A stretch of DNA of 64,000 nt from assembly GCF_016834655.1 (NCBI RefSeq), contig NZ_JAENHP010000001.1, positions 744,001 to 808,000 on the forward strand, given 5' to 3'. The notes beneath the pieces were generated by a model. The model was not told the origin of the DNA. It made no database searches and worked only from the letters and a program-made list of their open reading frames with translations. Position 1 is the first letter of the stretch. The number at the start of each line of letters is the position of its first letter. Of the stretch, positions 24,230-33,236 are shown one piece after another. Made by a program: the position numbers and the translations under genes. The DNA is from Paractinoplanes ovalisporus (GTDB taxonomy: Bacteria; Actinomycetota; Actinomycetes; Mycobacteriales; Micromonosporaceae).

Positions 24230-24269
24230 GCCGGAGAGACCCTCGGCCGCCATCGAAGGTCTCTCCGGC
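24230..24269 (-). terminator. Terminator hairpin after the secreted carboxylesterase
   Basis: GCCGGAGAGACC and GGTCTCTCCGGC form a perfect 12-bp stem with a 16-base loop, starting 9 bp after the esterase stop at 24278. No T tract follows, as is common for actinobacterial terminators. Confidence 0.65.
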
Positions 24270-24277
24270 TCGGTCGG

Positions 24278-25756
24278 TCAGCCCAATGACTGCCAGAAGT
24301 CGCAGCGGTGCTCCTCCGCCACATCAACCGGCCCGGTCGCCCCGGGCGCGAGCTGCATCGTGTCCTCGGCGTCCCACCCCGTGTCGCCGCTGCGGGCGAA
24401 CGCCGTCCAGTAGCCGATCATCCTCGCCGCCAGGTCGCGCTGGGCGTCGGTGTAGTAGTCCGACGTGACCGGTTCACGGCCCGCCACCTCGAACAGCATC
24501 GGCAGCTCCGAGCCGTGCGAGGCGCCGGCGTCGAAGTCGGACGGCAGGTCGATCAGCGGCTGGGCGTCCGGGTCGGCGAACTCGTAGCGGAACGAGGGCA
24601 GCTCGTCCAGGGAACCGCCGGTCTGGCAGGCCATGCTGTCGGTGAACACGTCACCCCAGGCCACCGCGCCGTCACCGCCGTAGCGCGAGGCCGGGTACTC
24701 CCCCACGATCCGCGCCCCGGCCCCGGCCCCGAACGCCTTGGCGATCACGCCCGGATACTCGCCGGCCGAGATGCGCCAGCCCGCCACGGCGAAGATGCCC
24801 GAGGTCAGCCGGTGCTCGTTGCGGGTCAGCCCGGCCAGGACGGGCACCTTGGCGTAGTTCCCGGCGGCAACCGCGGCGCCCGGGTCCTGCGGCAGCGTGG
24901 GCACGCCGTAGGTGGCCGCACCGTACTTGGGGTACTCCTTCTCGAACTCGGCCACCGGCTTGCGGCGCAGGCAGTCCAGGTCGTCACAGTCCAAGGCGGT
25001 CATCGTGCTCCGCACGACGGCCTGCGTCGCGGCGGCCGGGCGGAAGAAGTCGAACGGCGCGCTTCCGGTCGGGGTGAAGTCCTTCGGCATCGCGGCGTCG
25101 CACTCGCCGCTCATCAGGATCGCCCGGTGGAACAGCCCGCGGGCGCCGGGCGCGGTGAGCTGGGCGCAGGCGCCGATCGCGCCGCCCGACTGTCCCATCA
25201 GCGTGACGTTGCGGGGGTCGCCGCCGAACTCGCGGATGTTGTCGCGCACCCACCGCAGCGCGGCCTGCTGGTCCTGGAAGCCGTAATTGTCGCCGAGGAA
25301 CCCGTAGAGGCCGAGCCGGAACTCGACGGTCACGACCACGACGTCACCCTGGGCGGCCATCCGCCGCGGGTCGTAGTCGAAGCCCGCGCCCTCGGAGAAG
25401 CCACCGCCGTGCAGCCACACCACGACCGGCCGTTCCCCGTCCGGGGCCGGTGTCGTCACATCGAGGTGGAGACAATCCTCCGAGGCGTCCTTGCGCTGGG
25501 GTCCCTGCGCGCATGCGGGCCCGGATTCCGAGCTTTCCCGTACGCCGTCCCACGCGGCCACGGGCTGCGGCGCGCGCCAGCGCAGGTCGCCGACGGGCGG
25601 GGCCGCGTACGGGATGCCCCGGAAGCGCGTCACCGAGTCGTCACGGACGCCCTCGACGGCCCCGGCGCTCGTCTCGGCGACCAGGTCGGGAGGGTCGCCC
25701 GCGCATCCGGGAACGGTCAGCGCGGCGGTCAGCAGCAGTCCTGCGATCTTCTTCAT
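24278..25756 (-). CDS. Secreted type B carboxylesterase lipoprotein
   Basis: This 492-residue precursor has a signal with lipobox-like VPGC (MKKIAGLLLTAALTVPGC), so it is probably membrane-anchored outside the cell. It is a type B esterase: RFRGIPYAAPPVGDLRW, EDCLHLDV, VVVWLHGGGF and the nucleophile elbow GQSGGA, which replaces the common GESAGG. A C-terminal His is in ASHGSEL. It hydrolyses esters of unknown type. It is divergent from a NarL-type two-component system with an 18-bp palindrome between them, so that system may control it. Confidence 0.87.
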   Translation of the reverse strand: MKKIAGLLLTAALTVPGCAGDPPDLVAETSAGAVEGVRDDSVTRFRGIPYAAPPVGDLRWRAPQPVAAWDGVRESSESGPACAQGPQRKDASEDCLHLDVTTPAPDGERPVVVWLHGGGFSEGAGFDYDPRRMAAQGDVVVVTVEFRLGLYGFLGDNYGFQDQQAALRWVRDNIREFGGDPRNVTLMGQSGGAIGACAQLTAPGARGLFHRAILMSGECDAAMPKDFTPTGSAPFDFFRPAAATQAVVRSTMTALDCDDLDCLRRKPVAEFEKEYPKYGAATYGVPTLPQDPGAAVAAGNYAKVPVLAGLTRNEHRLTSGIFAVAGWRISAGEYPGVIAKAFGAGAGARIVGEYPASRYGGDGAVAWGDVFTDSMACQTGGSLDELPSFRYEFADPDAQPLIDLPSDFDAGASHGSELPMLFEVAGREPVTSDYYTDAQRDLAARMIGYWTAFARSGDTGWDAEDTMQLAPGATGPVDVAEEHRCDFWQSLG

Positions 25757-25811
25757 GACTCCAGCCTCGGCCGATGTCGAGGTCTGGTTCAGGGGGCGGC
25801 GGCGACGGGGT

Positions 25812-25829
25812 AATAACCGATCGGCTATT
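25812..25829. promoter_or_regulatory. 18-bp palindrome between esterase and two-component operon
   Basis: AATAACCGATCGGCTATT is a palindrome with one mismatched pair, 56 bp from the esterase start and 37 bp from the kinase start. It is a good candidate for the binding site of the adjacent NarL-type regulator or a TetR protein. Confidence 0.5.
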
Positions 25830-25865
25830 GACGGCCGAGCAGTCCGGCGAGGAGAGGATGGGGTC

Positions 25866-26921
25866 ATGGAACGCACCGCCGGCTGGCCGCCCCGGAAGGC
25901 CGGGCGCCCCGCCGCGATCCTGGCCGCCGTTGTGCTGGTGGCCGTCGCCGCGGGCACGCTGACGCGGTGGACGCTCGCGCCCGCGGCCCTGCTGCTGGCT
26001 GCTGCCTGGCGCTGGCCGCCGCCCGCCCGGCTCTACTACCCGGCCCTGCTGGCGCTGATGACGGCCTCGGTGTTTCTGGTGCCGTACGCGATGTTCGCCT
26101 CGTGGGTCCTCGCGCTGCACGCGTTCGTGCTGTTCGGGCCGCGGGCGGCGTTCGCCTGGTCGGTGGTGGGGGCCTTGGCCATCACGTTCGCGCAGACACG
26201 TGACCTCGCCGTGCCGGCCGTGATCAGCCTGCTCGCGCCGCTCGTCGCCGCCGGCTGGTTCCTGAGCGCCGCCCTGCGCGAGAACGTGGCGCTGCGTGAC
26301 CGGCTGGTCGAGCAGGCGAAGCTGGCCGGGGTGCGCGAGGAGAGGAACCGGATGGCCCGCGAGATCCACGACACCATCGCCCAGGATCTGAGCGCCGCCG
26401 TCGCCCTGCTGGAAGGGGCGATCCACGACGGCGTCGGCGAGCAGCGGGTGGGGCAGGCCCGCGACCTGGCCCGGTCGGGTCTGGCCGAGGCACGGCGGTC
26501 GGTGCTGGCGCTCGGGCCGCGGTCGCTCGACGGGGACGGCCTGCCCGGGGCGCTGCGCGGGCTCGTCGCCGCATGGGCCGCGCGAACGGGCGTACGGGGA
26601 AACTTCGACTCTGACCCGGACGCACGGCCCCTGGATGCCGCGACCGAGGCCGCCTTGTTCCGGATCGGGCAGTCGGCGCTCGCCAACGTGGCCGAGCACG
26701 CGTCGGCGACGCGGGTCGACGTGACCCTGTCCTATCTGGACGACGAGGTGGTGCTGGACATCCGGGACGACGGTGTGGGTTTCGCTTCCGAGCCGGCTGC
26801 CGGGCGCGGGTTCGGGCTGGACGGGATGCGGGAGCGGCTCGGGGAACTGGACGGCCGCCTCGACGTCGAGTCCGAACCGGGCGCGGGGACGGCTCTGCGG
26901 GCGGCGGTGCCGATCCGATGA
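25866..26921 (+). CDS. NarL-type (HisKA_3) sensor histidine kinase
   Basis: This 351-residue kinase has four or five N-terminal membrane helices (AAILAAVVLVAVAAGTL through VISLLAPLVAAGWFL), then the HisKA_3 phosphorylation motif REIHDTIAQDLSAAV and an HATPase with DIRDDGVGF and GFGLDGMRERL. Its small membrane sensor has almost no extracellular loop, so the signal is probably membrane-related. ATG 25866 follows GAGGAGAGG. It overlaps the response regulator by 4 bp. Confidence 0.9.
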   Translation: MERTAGWPPRKAGRPAAILAAVVLVAVAAGTLTRWTLAPAALLLAAAWRWPPPARLYYPALLALMTASVFLVPYAMFASWVLALHAFVLFGPRAAFAWSVVGALAITFAQTRDLAVPAVISLLAPLVAAGWFLSAALRENVALRDRLVEQAKLAGVREERNRMAREIHDTIAQDLSAAVALLEGAIHDGVGEQRVGQARDLARSGLAEARRSVLALGPRSLDGDGLPGALRGLVAAWAARTGVRGNFDSDPDARPLDAATEAALFRIGQSALANVAEHASATRVDVTLSYLDDEVVLDIRDDGVGFASEPAAGRGFGLDGMRERLGELDGRLDVESEPGAGTALRAAVPIR

Positions 26922-27532
26922 TCCGGGTGCTGATCGTCGACGACCATCCGATGTTCCGCGACGGGCTGCGCCAGCTCCTGTCCGACGGCGTCGAGTTCCA
27001 GGTGGTGGGCGAGGCCGGGAACGGGGCCGAGGCGCTGGCCGTGCTGAAGTCGGCGGCGGCCGACGTGGTGGTGATGGACCTGCACATGCCGCGGATGGAC
27101 GGCGTGACGGCCATCGAGCGGATCCGGGCCGGTTTCCCGGAGGTCCAGGTGCTGGTGCTGAGCACCTACGACACCGACGGGGACGTGGTGCCGGCGATGG
27201 CGGCCGGGGCGATCGGCTATCTGCTCAAGGACGTCTCGCGCGAGGAGCTGCGGGAGGGCGTCCGGGCGGCGGCCCGGGGCGAGACGGTCCTTTCCCGTAC
27301 GGCGGCCGGGCGGCTCGTGGGTCACGTCCGCGAACCGGAGCTGCTCAAGCCGCGCGAGCACGAGCTGCTGCGGCTGGTCGCGTCGGGCGCCACCAACAAG
27401 GAGGCCGCGGCCGCCCTGTTCGTCAGCGAGGCGACCGTGAAGGCGTACCTGCTGCGCATCTATTCCCGGCTGGGTGCGCGGGACCGGGCGTCGGCCGTTG
27501 CCGAGGGATACCGGCGCGGCCTGCTTGGATAG
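26918..27532 (+). CDS. NarL/LuxR-family response regulator
   Basis: This 204-residue regulator has a receiver (DDHPMF; Asp in VVVMDLHMPRMDG; Lys in YLLKDVS) and a LuxR helix-turn-helix (LKPREHELLRLVASGATNKE, then LFVSEATVKAYLLRIYSRL). It pairs with the preceding kinase. The divergent carboxylesterase and the following aldo/keto reductase, which starts four bases after its stop, are plausible targets or co-transcribed genes. Confidence 0.92.
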   Translation: MIRVLIVDDHPMFRDGLRQLLSDGVEFQVVGEAGNGAEALAVLKSAAADVVVMDLHMPRMDGVTAIERIRAGFPEVQVLVLSTYDTDGDVVPAMAAGAIGYLLKDVSREELREGVRAAARGETVLSRTAAGRLVGHVREPELLKPREHELLRLVASGATNKEAAAALFVSEATVKAYLLRIYSRLGARDRASAVAEGYRRGLLG

Positions 27533-27536
27533 CGGT

Positions 27537-28478
27537 ATGGGACTCTTCGACGAGCTGACCGGGGTGGCGCGCATCGGGCTGGGACTGGCCGCGGTGGGCC
27601 GGCCCGGCTACATCAACCTCGGACGTGACACCGACCTGCCGCCGTCGCGCAGCGTCGAGGCCATGCGGGAACGGGCCCACCAGCTGCTCTCGGACGCCTA
27701 CGACGCCGGCGTGCGCTATTTCGACGTGGCGCGCTCCTACGGGCGGGCCGAGGAGTTTCTGGCCTCCTGGCTGCCCGGGCACGACGACGCGATCGCGGGC
27801 AGCAAGTGGGGCTACACCTACACCGCGGACTGGCAGGTCACCGCGGACGTGCACGAGGTCAAGGACCACAGCGTGGCCACGTTCGACCGGCAGATCGGCG
27901 AGACCCGCGCCCTGCTCGGCGACCGCCTGGCGCTCTACCAGATCCACTCGGTCACGCCCGACAGCCCCGCGCTCACCGACACCGTGCTGCACCGCCGCCT
28001 GGCCGGGCTGGGGGTGCCGGTCGGCTTCTCGACGAGCGGCCCCCGCCAGGCCGACACGATCCGCGCCGCGCTGGCCGTCGAGGTCGACGGCGCCCGCCTG
28101 TTCCGCAGCGTGCAGTCGACCTGGAACGTGCTCGAGACCAGCGCCGGCCCGGCCCTGGCCGAGGCCCGCGCCGCCGGCTGCGACGTGATCGTCAAGGAGG
28201 CCATGGCCAACGGCCGCCTGGCCGGCGAGTCGGTCGGGGCCGTCCGCGCGGTGGCGGCCGAGCTCGGCACCACGCCCGACGCGGTCGCGCTGGCCGCCGT
28301 GCTGCGCCAGCCGTGGTCGCCGGTCGTGCTCTCGGGCGCGGCCACCGAGGCCCAGCTGACCTCCAACCTGGCCGCCGCGGCCATGCCCCTCTCCCCCGAC
28401 CAGCTGGCCCGCCTGACCGCCGTGGCCGAATCGCCCGAGCAATATTGGAAGACCCGCTCGGGCCTGGCCTGGACCTAG
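27537..28478 (+). CDS. Aldo/keto reductase
   Basis: This 313-residue protein is an NADPH-dependent reductase of the AKR barrel type: RIGLGLAAVGRPGYINLG, the catalytic Asp/Tyr region YFDVARSYGRAEEFLASWL, Lys in GSKWGYTY, and the cofactor end AALAVEVDGARLF and VLSGAATEAQL. The usual active-site His follows in LALYQIHSV. It begins four bases after the response-regulator gene and probably shares its transcript. Physiological substrate unknown. The stop overlaps the convergent LysR gene by 4 bp. Confidence 0.88.
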   Translation: MGLFDELTGVARIGLGLAAVGRPGYINLGRDTDLPPSRSVEAMRERAHQLLSDAYDAGVRYFDVARSYGRAEEFLASWLPGHDDAIAGSKWGYTYTADWQVTADVHEVKDHSVATFDRQIGETRALLGDRLALYQIHSVTPDSPALTDTVLHRRLAGLGVPVGFSTSGPRQADTIRAALAVEVDGARLFRSVQSTWNVLETSAGPALAEARAAGCDVIVKEAMANGRLAGESVGAVRAVAAELGTTPDAVALAAVLRQPWSPVVLSGAATEAQLTSNLAAAAMPLSPDQLARLTAVAESPEQYWKTRSGLAWT

Positions 28479-29362
28479 CCCTCGTCGTAGGGGCCCTTCA
28501 CCAGCTCGCGGAAGCGGTCGGCGGCCGGGGTCAGGGGGCGGTCGGTGCGCCAGCTCAGGCCGACCACCCGCTCGGCGCCCGGGGCGTGCACGGGCAGGCC
28601 GACCGTGCCCGAGACGCCGACGAACTGGTCGGGGACCACGGCCACGCCCAGGCCGGCCCCGACCAGGCCCTCGATGGTGGCCAGGTCGCCGATCTCGAGG
28701 GCGATGCGCGGGGTGACCCCGGCCGCCGCGAACAGGTCGTCGACCAGGCGGCGGAACCCGAAACCGGGCGGGATCGTCACCAGGTCTTCGCCGGCGGCGT
28801 CGGCCAGGCGGGCGCGGCGGCGGCCGGCCAGGCGGTGGCCGGGCGGGACGATCAGCGACAGGCCTTGGCGTTGCAGGGGCATCCAGGCGTACGGGCCGTC
28901 GGGTCGTGGGGAGACCAGGGCCAGCTCGGCCTCCCCGGCGTCGACGTCGCGCAGGATCTCGTGGGCCGGTTCCTGGCGCAGCTCGACGCGCAGGTGCGGG
29001 GCCTGGCGCCGGACGTCGCGAAGGATCTTGGGAACGAGCGACGTCGCCATCGAATCGAGGAAGGCGAGACGGACCGTGCCCGCGTCGGGGTCGACCCGGC
29101 CGGCGATGTCGCGGCGCAGGCGGTCGTGCCGCTCGACGATGTCACGGGCGGCGTCCAGGGCCAGCCGGCCGAGCGGGTTGGGGTGCACACCTTTGGCGTC
29201 CCGCTCGAACAGCCGCGCGCCCAGCTCGGCCTCGACCCGGGACAGCAGCCGCGACAGCGTGGGCTGGGTGGTGCCGAGCGCGGCCGCGGCCTCGGTGACG
29301 TGTTCGTAGTCACCGAGCGCGGTCAACGCGCGGAGATCCTCGATCTGCACGAGGCTCATCAT
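28475..29362 (-). CDS. LysR-family regulator divergent from an MFS exporter
   Basis: This 295-residue regulator has an N-terminal winged helix (LRALTALGDYEHVTEAAAAL, TTQPTLSRLLSRVEAELG, LFERDAKGVHPNPLG) and a periplasmic-binding-like effector domain (VRLAFLDSM, LALVSPRPDG, GLGVAVVPDQF). Two adjacent ATG codons (29357-29362) are both possible. LysR/MFS divergent pairs usually control export of a drug or metabolite. A dyad CATGC-N7-GCATG at 29391-29407 is a candidate site. Confidence 0.9.
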   Translation of the reverse strand: MMSLVQIEDLRALTALGDYEHVTEAAAALGTTQPTLSRLLSRVEAELGARLFERDAKGVHPNPLGRLALDAARDIVERHDRLRRDIAGRVDPDAGTVRLAFLDSMATSLVPKILRDVRRQAPHLRVELRQEPAHEILRDVDAGEAELALVSPRPDGPYAWMPLQRQGLSLIVPPGHRLAGRRRARLADAAGEDLVTIPPGFGFRRLVDDLFAAAGVTPRIALEIGDLATIEGLVGAGLGVAVVPDQFVGVSGTVGLPVHAPGAERVVGLSWRTDRPLTPAADRFRELVKGPYDEG

Positions 29363-29390
29363 ACGTTCCACACATGGGACCGATGATTTC

Positions 29391-29407
29391 CATGCATTGG
29401 ACGCATG
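29391..29407. promoter_or_regulatory. LysR-type dyad between regulator and exporter
   Basis: CATGC-ATTGGAC-GCATG is an interrupted palindrome with 5-bp arms, the size of LysR recognition sites, and overlaps a second small dyad TCCA-N5-TGGA. It is midway between the divergent starts. Confidence 0.4.
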
Positions 29408-29433
29408 CCTGACCACGGCGGAGAGTGGCGGGC

Positions 29434-30654
29434 ATGGAAACCGGATACCGGGCCGGCGAGCCGGGCTACCGCCGCGTCTGTCTGGCCCTGTTCACGGCCG
29501 GCGTGGCCACGTTCGCCGCCCTCTACAGCACCCAGGCGCTGCTGCCCGAGCTGGCGACGGCCTTCCATGTCACGCCCGGGCAGAGCTCGTGGTCGTTGTC
29601 GCTGGCCACGATCGGCCTCGGCGTGGCGCTGCTGATCACCGGGCCGCTGTCCGAGAAGGTCGGCCGGACCCGCCTGATCCACCTCTCGCTCACCCTGTCG
29701 GCCCTGGTCGGCCTGGCCTGCGCGGTGGCTCCCGGCTGGCCCGCGCTGCTCGCGCTGCGGTTCGTGCAGGGGGTCGCGCTGGCCGGCCTGCCCGCGGTCG
29801 CCACCGCCTATCTGCGCGAGGAGCTGCACCCCTCGTTCCACGCCCGCGCGGCCGGCCTCTACGTCGGCGGCACCGCGCTGGGCGGCATGACCGGGCGCCT
29901 GCTTTCGGGGGCGGTCTCCGAGCCGTACGGCTGGAGGTGGGCCCTGGCCGCGGTCGGCGCGCTCGGCCTGCTCTGTGCCCTGCTGGCCGCCGTGCTGCTA
30001 CCCCGCTCCCGCCACTTCGCCCCCCGTCCGTCCGCTCCCGCGACCCGGCGGGCGCTCACCGATCCCGCGCTGCTGAGCCTGTACGGGATCGGGGCGTGCG
30101 CGATGGGTGCGTTCGTGGCCGTCTACAACGCCATGGGGTTCCGGCTGACCTCGGACTTCGGTCTGGGCGTGGCCGCCGCCGGGGCGGTCTTCCTGGTCTA
30201 CCCGGTCGGATCGCTGAGCTCGGCGCTGTCCGGACGTCTGGCCGACCGGTACGGCCGCAGGGCCGTGATGCCGTTCGGCTGTGTCCTCACCTTTCTCGGC
30301 CTGCTGTTCACGCTCTCCGGCCGGCTGCCGGTCGTGGTCGCCGGAGTGGCCGTGATGACCGCCGGGTTCTTCTGTGTGCACGGCATCGCCAGCGGCTGGG
30401 TGCCCGTGCGGGCCCACGCGGCCGGGGTGGGGGCCGCCCAGGCGGCTTCGTACTACCTGTTCGCCTACTACGCCGGCTCCTCGGCGTTCGGCAGCCTGGC
30501 CGGGACCGCCTGGTCGCTGGGTGGCTGGCCGGCGGTGGTCCTGCTGGCGTCGTTGTTCGTCGCGGTGAGCGGTCTGCTCTCGGTGCGCCTGCGCCAGGTA
30601 CCGGTGCTGGCCCCGCCGGCCCCGATTCTGGTCCGTCCCCACCGGGCGGGATAA
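29434..30654 (+). CDS. MFS transporter, YnfM/arabinose-efflux-like
   Basis: This 406-residue protein has about 12 hydrophobic helices in two halves. The loop-2 motif GPLSEKVGRTRLIHLS and its second-half counterpart GRLADRYGRRAVMPFG are diagnostic of the major facilitator superfamily. The opening FTAGVATFAALYSTQALLP is typical of the YnfM/CynX-like efflux branch. It probably exports a small molecule recognised by the divergent LysR regulator. GGAGAG 8 bp before ATG 29434 decides the start. Confidence 0.9.
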   Translation: METGYRAGEPGYRRVCLALFTAGVATFAALYSTQALLPELATAFHVTPGQSSWSLSLATIGLGVALLITGPLSEKVGRTRLIHLSLTLSALVGLACAVAPGWPALLALRFVQGVALAGLPAVATAYLREELHPSFHARAAGLYVGGTALGGMTGRLLSGAVSEPYGWRWALAAVGALGLLCALLAAVLLPRSRHFAPRPSAPATRRALTDPALLSLYGIGACAMGAFVAVYNAMGFRLTSDFGLGVAAAGAVFLVYPVGSLSSALSGRLADRYGRRAVMPFGCVLTFLGLLFTLSGRLPVVVAGVAVMTAGFFCVHGIASGWVPVRAHAAGVGAAQAASYYLFAYYAGSSAFGSLAGTAWSLGGWPAVVLLASLFVAVSGLLSVRLRQVPVLAPPAPILVRPHRAG

Positions 30655-30663
30655 CACTTTTTG

Positions 30664-30676
30664 GGAAACGCTTTCC
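30664..30676. promoter_or_regulatory. Distal LacI-type operator-like site
   Basis: GGAAACGCTTTCC is a near-palindrome related to the perfect site at 30794-30807, 130 bp away. Two such sites would allow looping by a LacI-family repressor. Confidence 0.4.
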
Positions 30677-30723
30677 GTCATTTTTCGGGCCCAAATTCTC
30701 GCCGCCGGCACGGATCTGAGCTG

Positions 30724-30747
30724 AAAGGGCAGGTCCGCTGTCCCTTT
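30724..30747 (+). terminator. Possible terminator after the MFS gene
   Basis: AAAGGG and CCCTTT arms, extended by CAG/CTG around GTCCG with one bulge, lie 70 bp after the MFS stop and just before the next promoter. Moderate strength only. Confidence 0.35.
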
Positions 30748-30759
30748 GTTGCCGGGATA

Positions 30760-30807
30760 TTGACGAGTCGCAACGGGGAAGTAACACTCCCCAAGAAAGC
30801 GCTTTCT
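30760..30807 (+). promoter_or_regulatory. Promoter of the secreted beta-helix gene with LacI-type operator
   Basis: TTGACG (30760-30765), 16 bp, TAACAC (30782-30787) predicts a start near 30794. The perfect 14-bp palindrome AGAAAGCGCTTTCT (30794-30807) sits on that start, the classic position for a LacI-family sugar-responsive repressor. The palindrome is of the type used by polysaccharide-utilisation regulators. Confidence 0.6.
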
Positions 30808-30893
30808 GATCAGCGCCGTAAGGTCATCTCCCGCTTCGCCGTGTGTCCGTCCCCAACGGACGCACGGATACACGCCCGAGAAGGCAGGCCCCC

Positions 30894-33143
30894 ATGACAT
30901 CCCCGACATCAACATCCCCGCCCCGCACGAACAGACGCCGCGGCATGGTCGTGCTGAGCGCGACCCTCGCCACCGCGCTGGGCATCACGGTCGCCGCGGT
31001 GACCACCAACGCCAGCGCCGCCGAGGTCCCGCTGTCGCAAGGCAAGCCCGCCACCGCCTCGTCCGTCGAGAGCGCCGCCTTCCCCGCGTCGGCCGCCGTC
31101 GACGGCAACGCCGGCACCCGCTGGTCGAGCACGTTCGCCGACCCGCAGTGGTTGCAGGTCGACCTGGGCAGCACCCAGTCGATCGCCCGGGTCGTGCTGA
31201 ACTGGGAGGCGGCCTATGCGTCGGCCTTCACCATCCAGACCTCGGCCAACGGCACCTCGTGGACGAACATCAGCCCGGTCACGACGGGCCGGGCCGGTGA
31301 GCAGACGCTGACCGTCTCCGGCAGCGGCCGCTACGTTCGTATGAACGGCACCACCCGGGCCACCCCGTACGGCTACTCGCTCTGGGAGTTCCAGGTTTTC
31401 GGCACCACGACGACACCGCCCACGACGCCGCCCACGACCGGTCCGGCTCTCCCGACCTCGGACCGGCCTGACTTCGGCCCGAACGTGCGGATCTTCGAGC
31501 CGGGCACGGCCGCGTCGACCATCCAGTCGGCGGTCGACTCGGCGTTCAACGCGCAGCTGCGCAGCCCGACCGCGCAGTTCGGCACCCAGCGCCACGTGTT
31601 CCTGTTCAAGCCCGGCACGTACGGGCGGGTCTGGGCCAACGTCGGCTTCTACACCACGGTCGCCGGTCTCGGGCTCAACCCCGACGACGTGACGATCAAC
31701 GGTGCGGTCAACGTCGACTCCGGCTGGAACTACGGCGACGAGAAGAACGCGACCCAGAACTTCTGGCGCAGCATGGAGAACCTGTCGATCGTGCCCGAGG
31801 GCGGCACCAACCGCTGGGCCGTCTCGCAGGCCGCCCCGATGCGCCGCGTGCACATCAAGGGCAACCTGACCCTGGCCCCCTCCAACCAGGACAACGGGCA
31901 GGGTTACTCCAGCGGCGGCTACCTGGCCGACTCCGTGGTCGACGGCGTCGTGTCGTCGGGCTCGCAGCAGCAGTGGTACACCCGCGACAGCCGGATCGCC
32001 CGCTGGGACGGCGGCGTCTGGAACATGGTCTACTCCGGCGTGCAGGGCGCCCCGGGCAACGCGTTCCCGAACCCGCCGCACACCACGCTGGCGACCACCC
32101 CGGTCACCCGCGAGAAGCCGTTCCTCTACATCGACGGCTCGGCCAACTACCGCGTCTTCGTGCCCGCCCTGCGGCGCAACTCGGCCGGCGCCAGCTGGCC
32201 GAACACCGCCGGCACCTCGATCCCGATGCGGGAGTTCTACGTCGCCAAGCCCGGTGACAGCGCCGCCCGCATCAACCAGGCGCTGGCCCAGGGCCTGAAC
32301 CTGTTCTTCACCCCGGGCACCTACCAGCTCAACGACACCATCCGGGTCACCCGGGCCAACACCGTGGTCACCGGCATCGGCTACCCGACGCTGATCCCGA
32401 CCAACGGCAACGAGGCGCTGAACATCGCCGACGTCGACGGTGTCAAGGTCAGCGGCATCACGTTCGACGCCGGCACGGTCAACAGCCCGACCCTGATGAG
32501 CGTCGGCCGGGCCGGTGTCCACACCGACCACGCGGCCAACCCGATCAGCCTTCAGGACGTCTTCTTCCGCATCGGCAGCAGCGTCCAGGGCAAGGCCACC
32601 ACCACCCTCGCCGTGCACGCCGACGACACGATCATCGACCACATCTGGGCCTGGCGGGCCGACCACGGTGGCGCGCCCACCGGCTGGACGGTCAACCCCG
32701 GCGAGACCGGCCTGCTCGTGAACGGTGACGACGTTCTCGCCACCGGCCTGTTCGTCGAGCACTACCAGAAGTACGAGGTGATCTGGAACGGCAACCGGGG
32801 GAAGACGATCTTCTTCCAGAACGAGAAGCCGTACGACGTGCCGAACCAGGCGGCCTGGATCGGCCCCCGCGGCAACGGCTACGCCGCCTACAAGGTGGCC
32901 GACAACGTCACCGATCACCAGCTGTGGGGCGGCGGCTCGTACGCCTACTTCAACGTCAACCCGAGCGTGCGGGTGGACCGGGCGTTCGAGGTGCCCAACC
33001 GGTCCGGCGTCCAGCTCCGCAGCGTCCTGACCGTCTCGCTGGGCGACGTCGGCACGATCGCCAACGTCGTCAACGACACCGGCGGTTCCGTCCCCAACCC
33101 GGCCGGCAACACCACCCCGCGAAATGTGGTGGCCTACCCCTGA
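30894..33143 (+). CDS. Secreted discoidin (F5/8 type C) plus beta-helix protein
   Basis: This 749-residue protein has a long signal peptide ending near ASA-AEVPLSQ (about residue 43). Residues about 45-170 form a discoidin/CBM32-like domain (PATASSVESAAFPASAAVDG, then RWSSTFADPQWLQVDLG). A TP-rich linker (TTTTPPTTPPTTG) leads to about 550 residues of right-handed beta-helix with two related turns, LFKPGTY and FFTPGTYQL, an arrangement seen in tandem pectate-lyase-fold/GH55-like proteins. It is probably an extracellular glycan-binding or -degrading enzyme; substrate unproven. LacI-type operators upstream fit carbohydrate induction. Confidence 0.8.
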   Translation: MTSPTSTSPPRTNRRRGMVVLSATLATALGITVAAVTTNASAAEVPLSQGKPATASSVESAAFPASAAVDGNAGTRWSSTFADPQWLQVDLGSTQSIARVVLNWEAAYASAFTIQTSANGTSWTNISPVTTGRAGEQTLTVSGSGRYVRMNGTTRATPYGYSLWEFQVFGTTTTPPTTPPTTGPALPTSDRPDFGPNVRIFEPGTAASTIQSAVDSAFNAQLRSPTAQFGTQRHVFLFKPGTYGRVWANVGFYTTVAGLGLNPDDVTINGAVNVDSGWNYGDEKNATQNFWRSMENLSIVPEGGTNRWAVSQAAPMRRVHIKGNLTLAPSNQDNGQGYSSGGYLADSVVDGVVSSGSQQQWYTRDSRIARWDGGVWNMVYSGVQGAPGNAFPNPPHTTLATTPVTREKPFLYIDGSANYRVFVPALRRNSAGASWPNTAGTSIPMREFYVAKPGDSAARINQALAQGLNLFFTPGTYQLNDTIRVTRANTVVTGIGYPTLIPTNGNEALNIADVDGVKVSGITFDAGTVNSPTLMSVGRAGVHTDHAANPISLQDVFFRIGSSVQGKATTTLAVHADDTIIDHIWAWRADHGGAPTGWTVNPGETGLLVNGDDVLATGLFVEHYQKYEVIWNGNRGKTIFFQNEKPYDVPNQAAWIGPRGNGYAAYKVADNVTDHQLWGGGSYAYFNVNPSVRVDRAFEVPNRSGVQLRSVLTVSLGDVGTIANVVNDTGGSVPNPAGNTTPRNVVAYP

Positions 33144-33168
33144 TCCGAACGCGATACTGACCTGAATC

Positions 33169-33204
33169 CGGCGGCCACCGGTGCACCCGCACCGGTGGCC
33201 GCCG
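33169..33204 (+). terminator. Strong terminator after the beta-helix gene
   Basis: CGGCGGCCACCGGTGC and its exact complement GCACCGGTGGCCGCCG form a 16-bp perfect stem with a 4-base loop, followed by CCTTTGT. It lies 26 bp after the stop and separates it from the convergent TetR gene. Confidence 0.85.
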
Positions 33205-33236
33205 CCTTTGTCGCCCGGGCGCGGTGGCGCGCGGCG

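Noticed and set aside
30684..30695. TTCGGGCCCAAA, the reverse complement of part of the P450 operator
   Set aside because: Shares only a GC-rich 12-base core and lies before an unrelated gene; likely chance.
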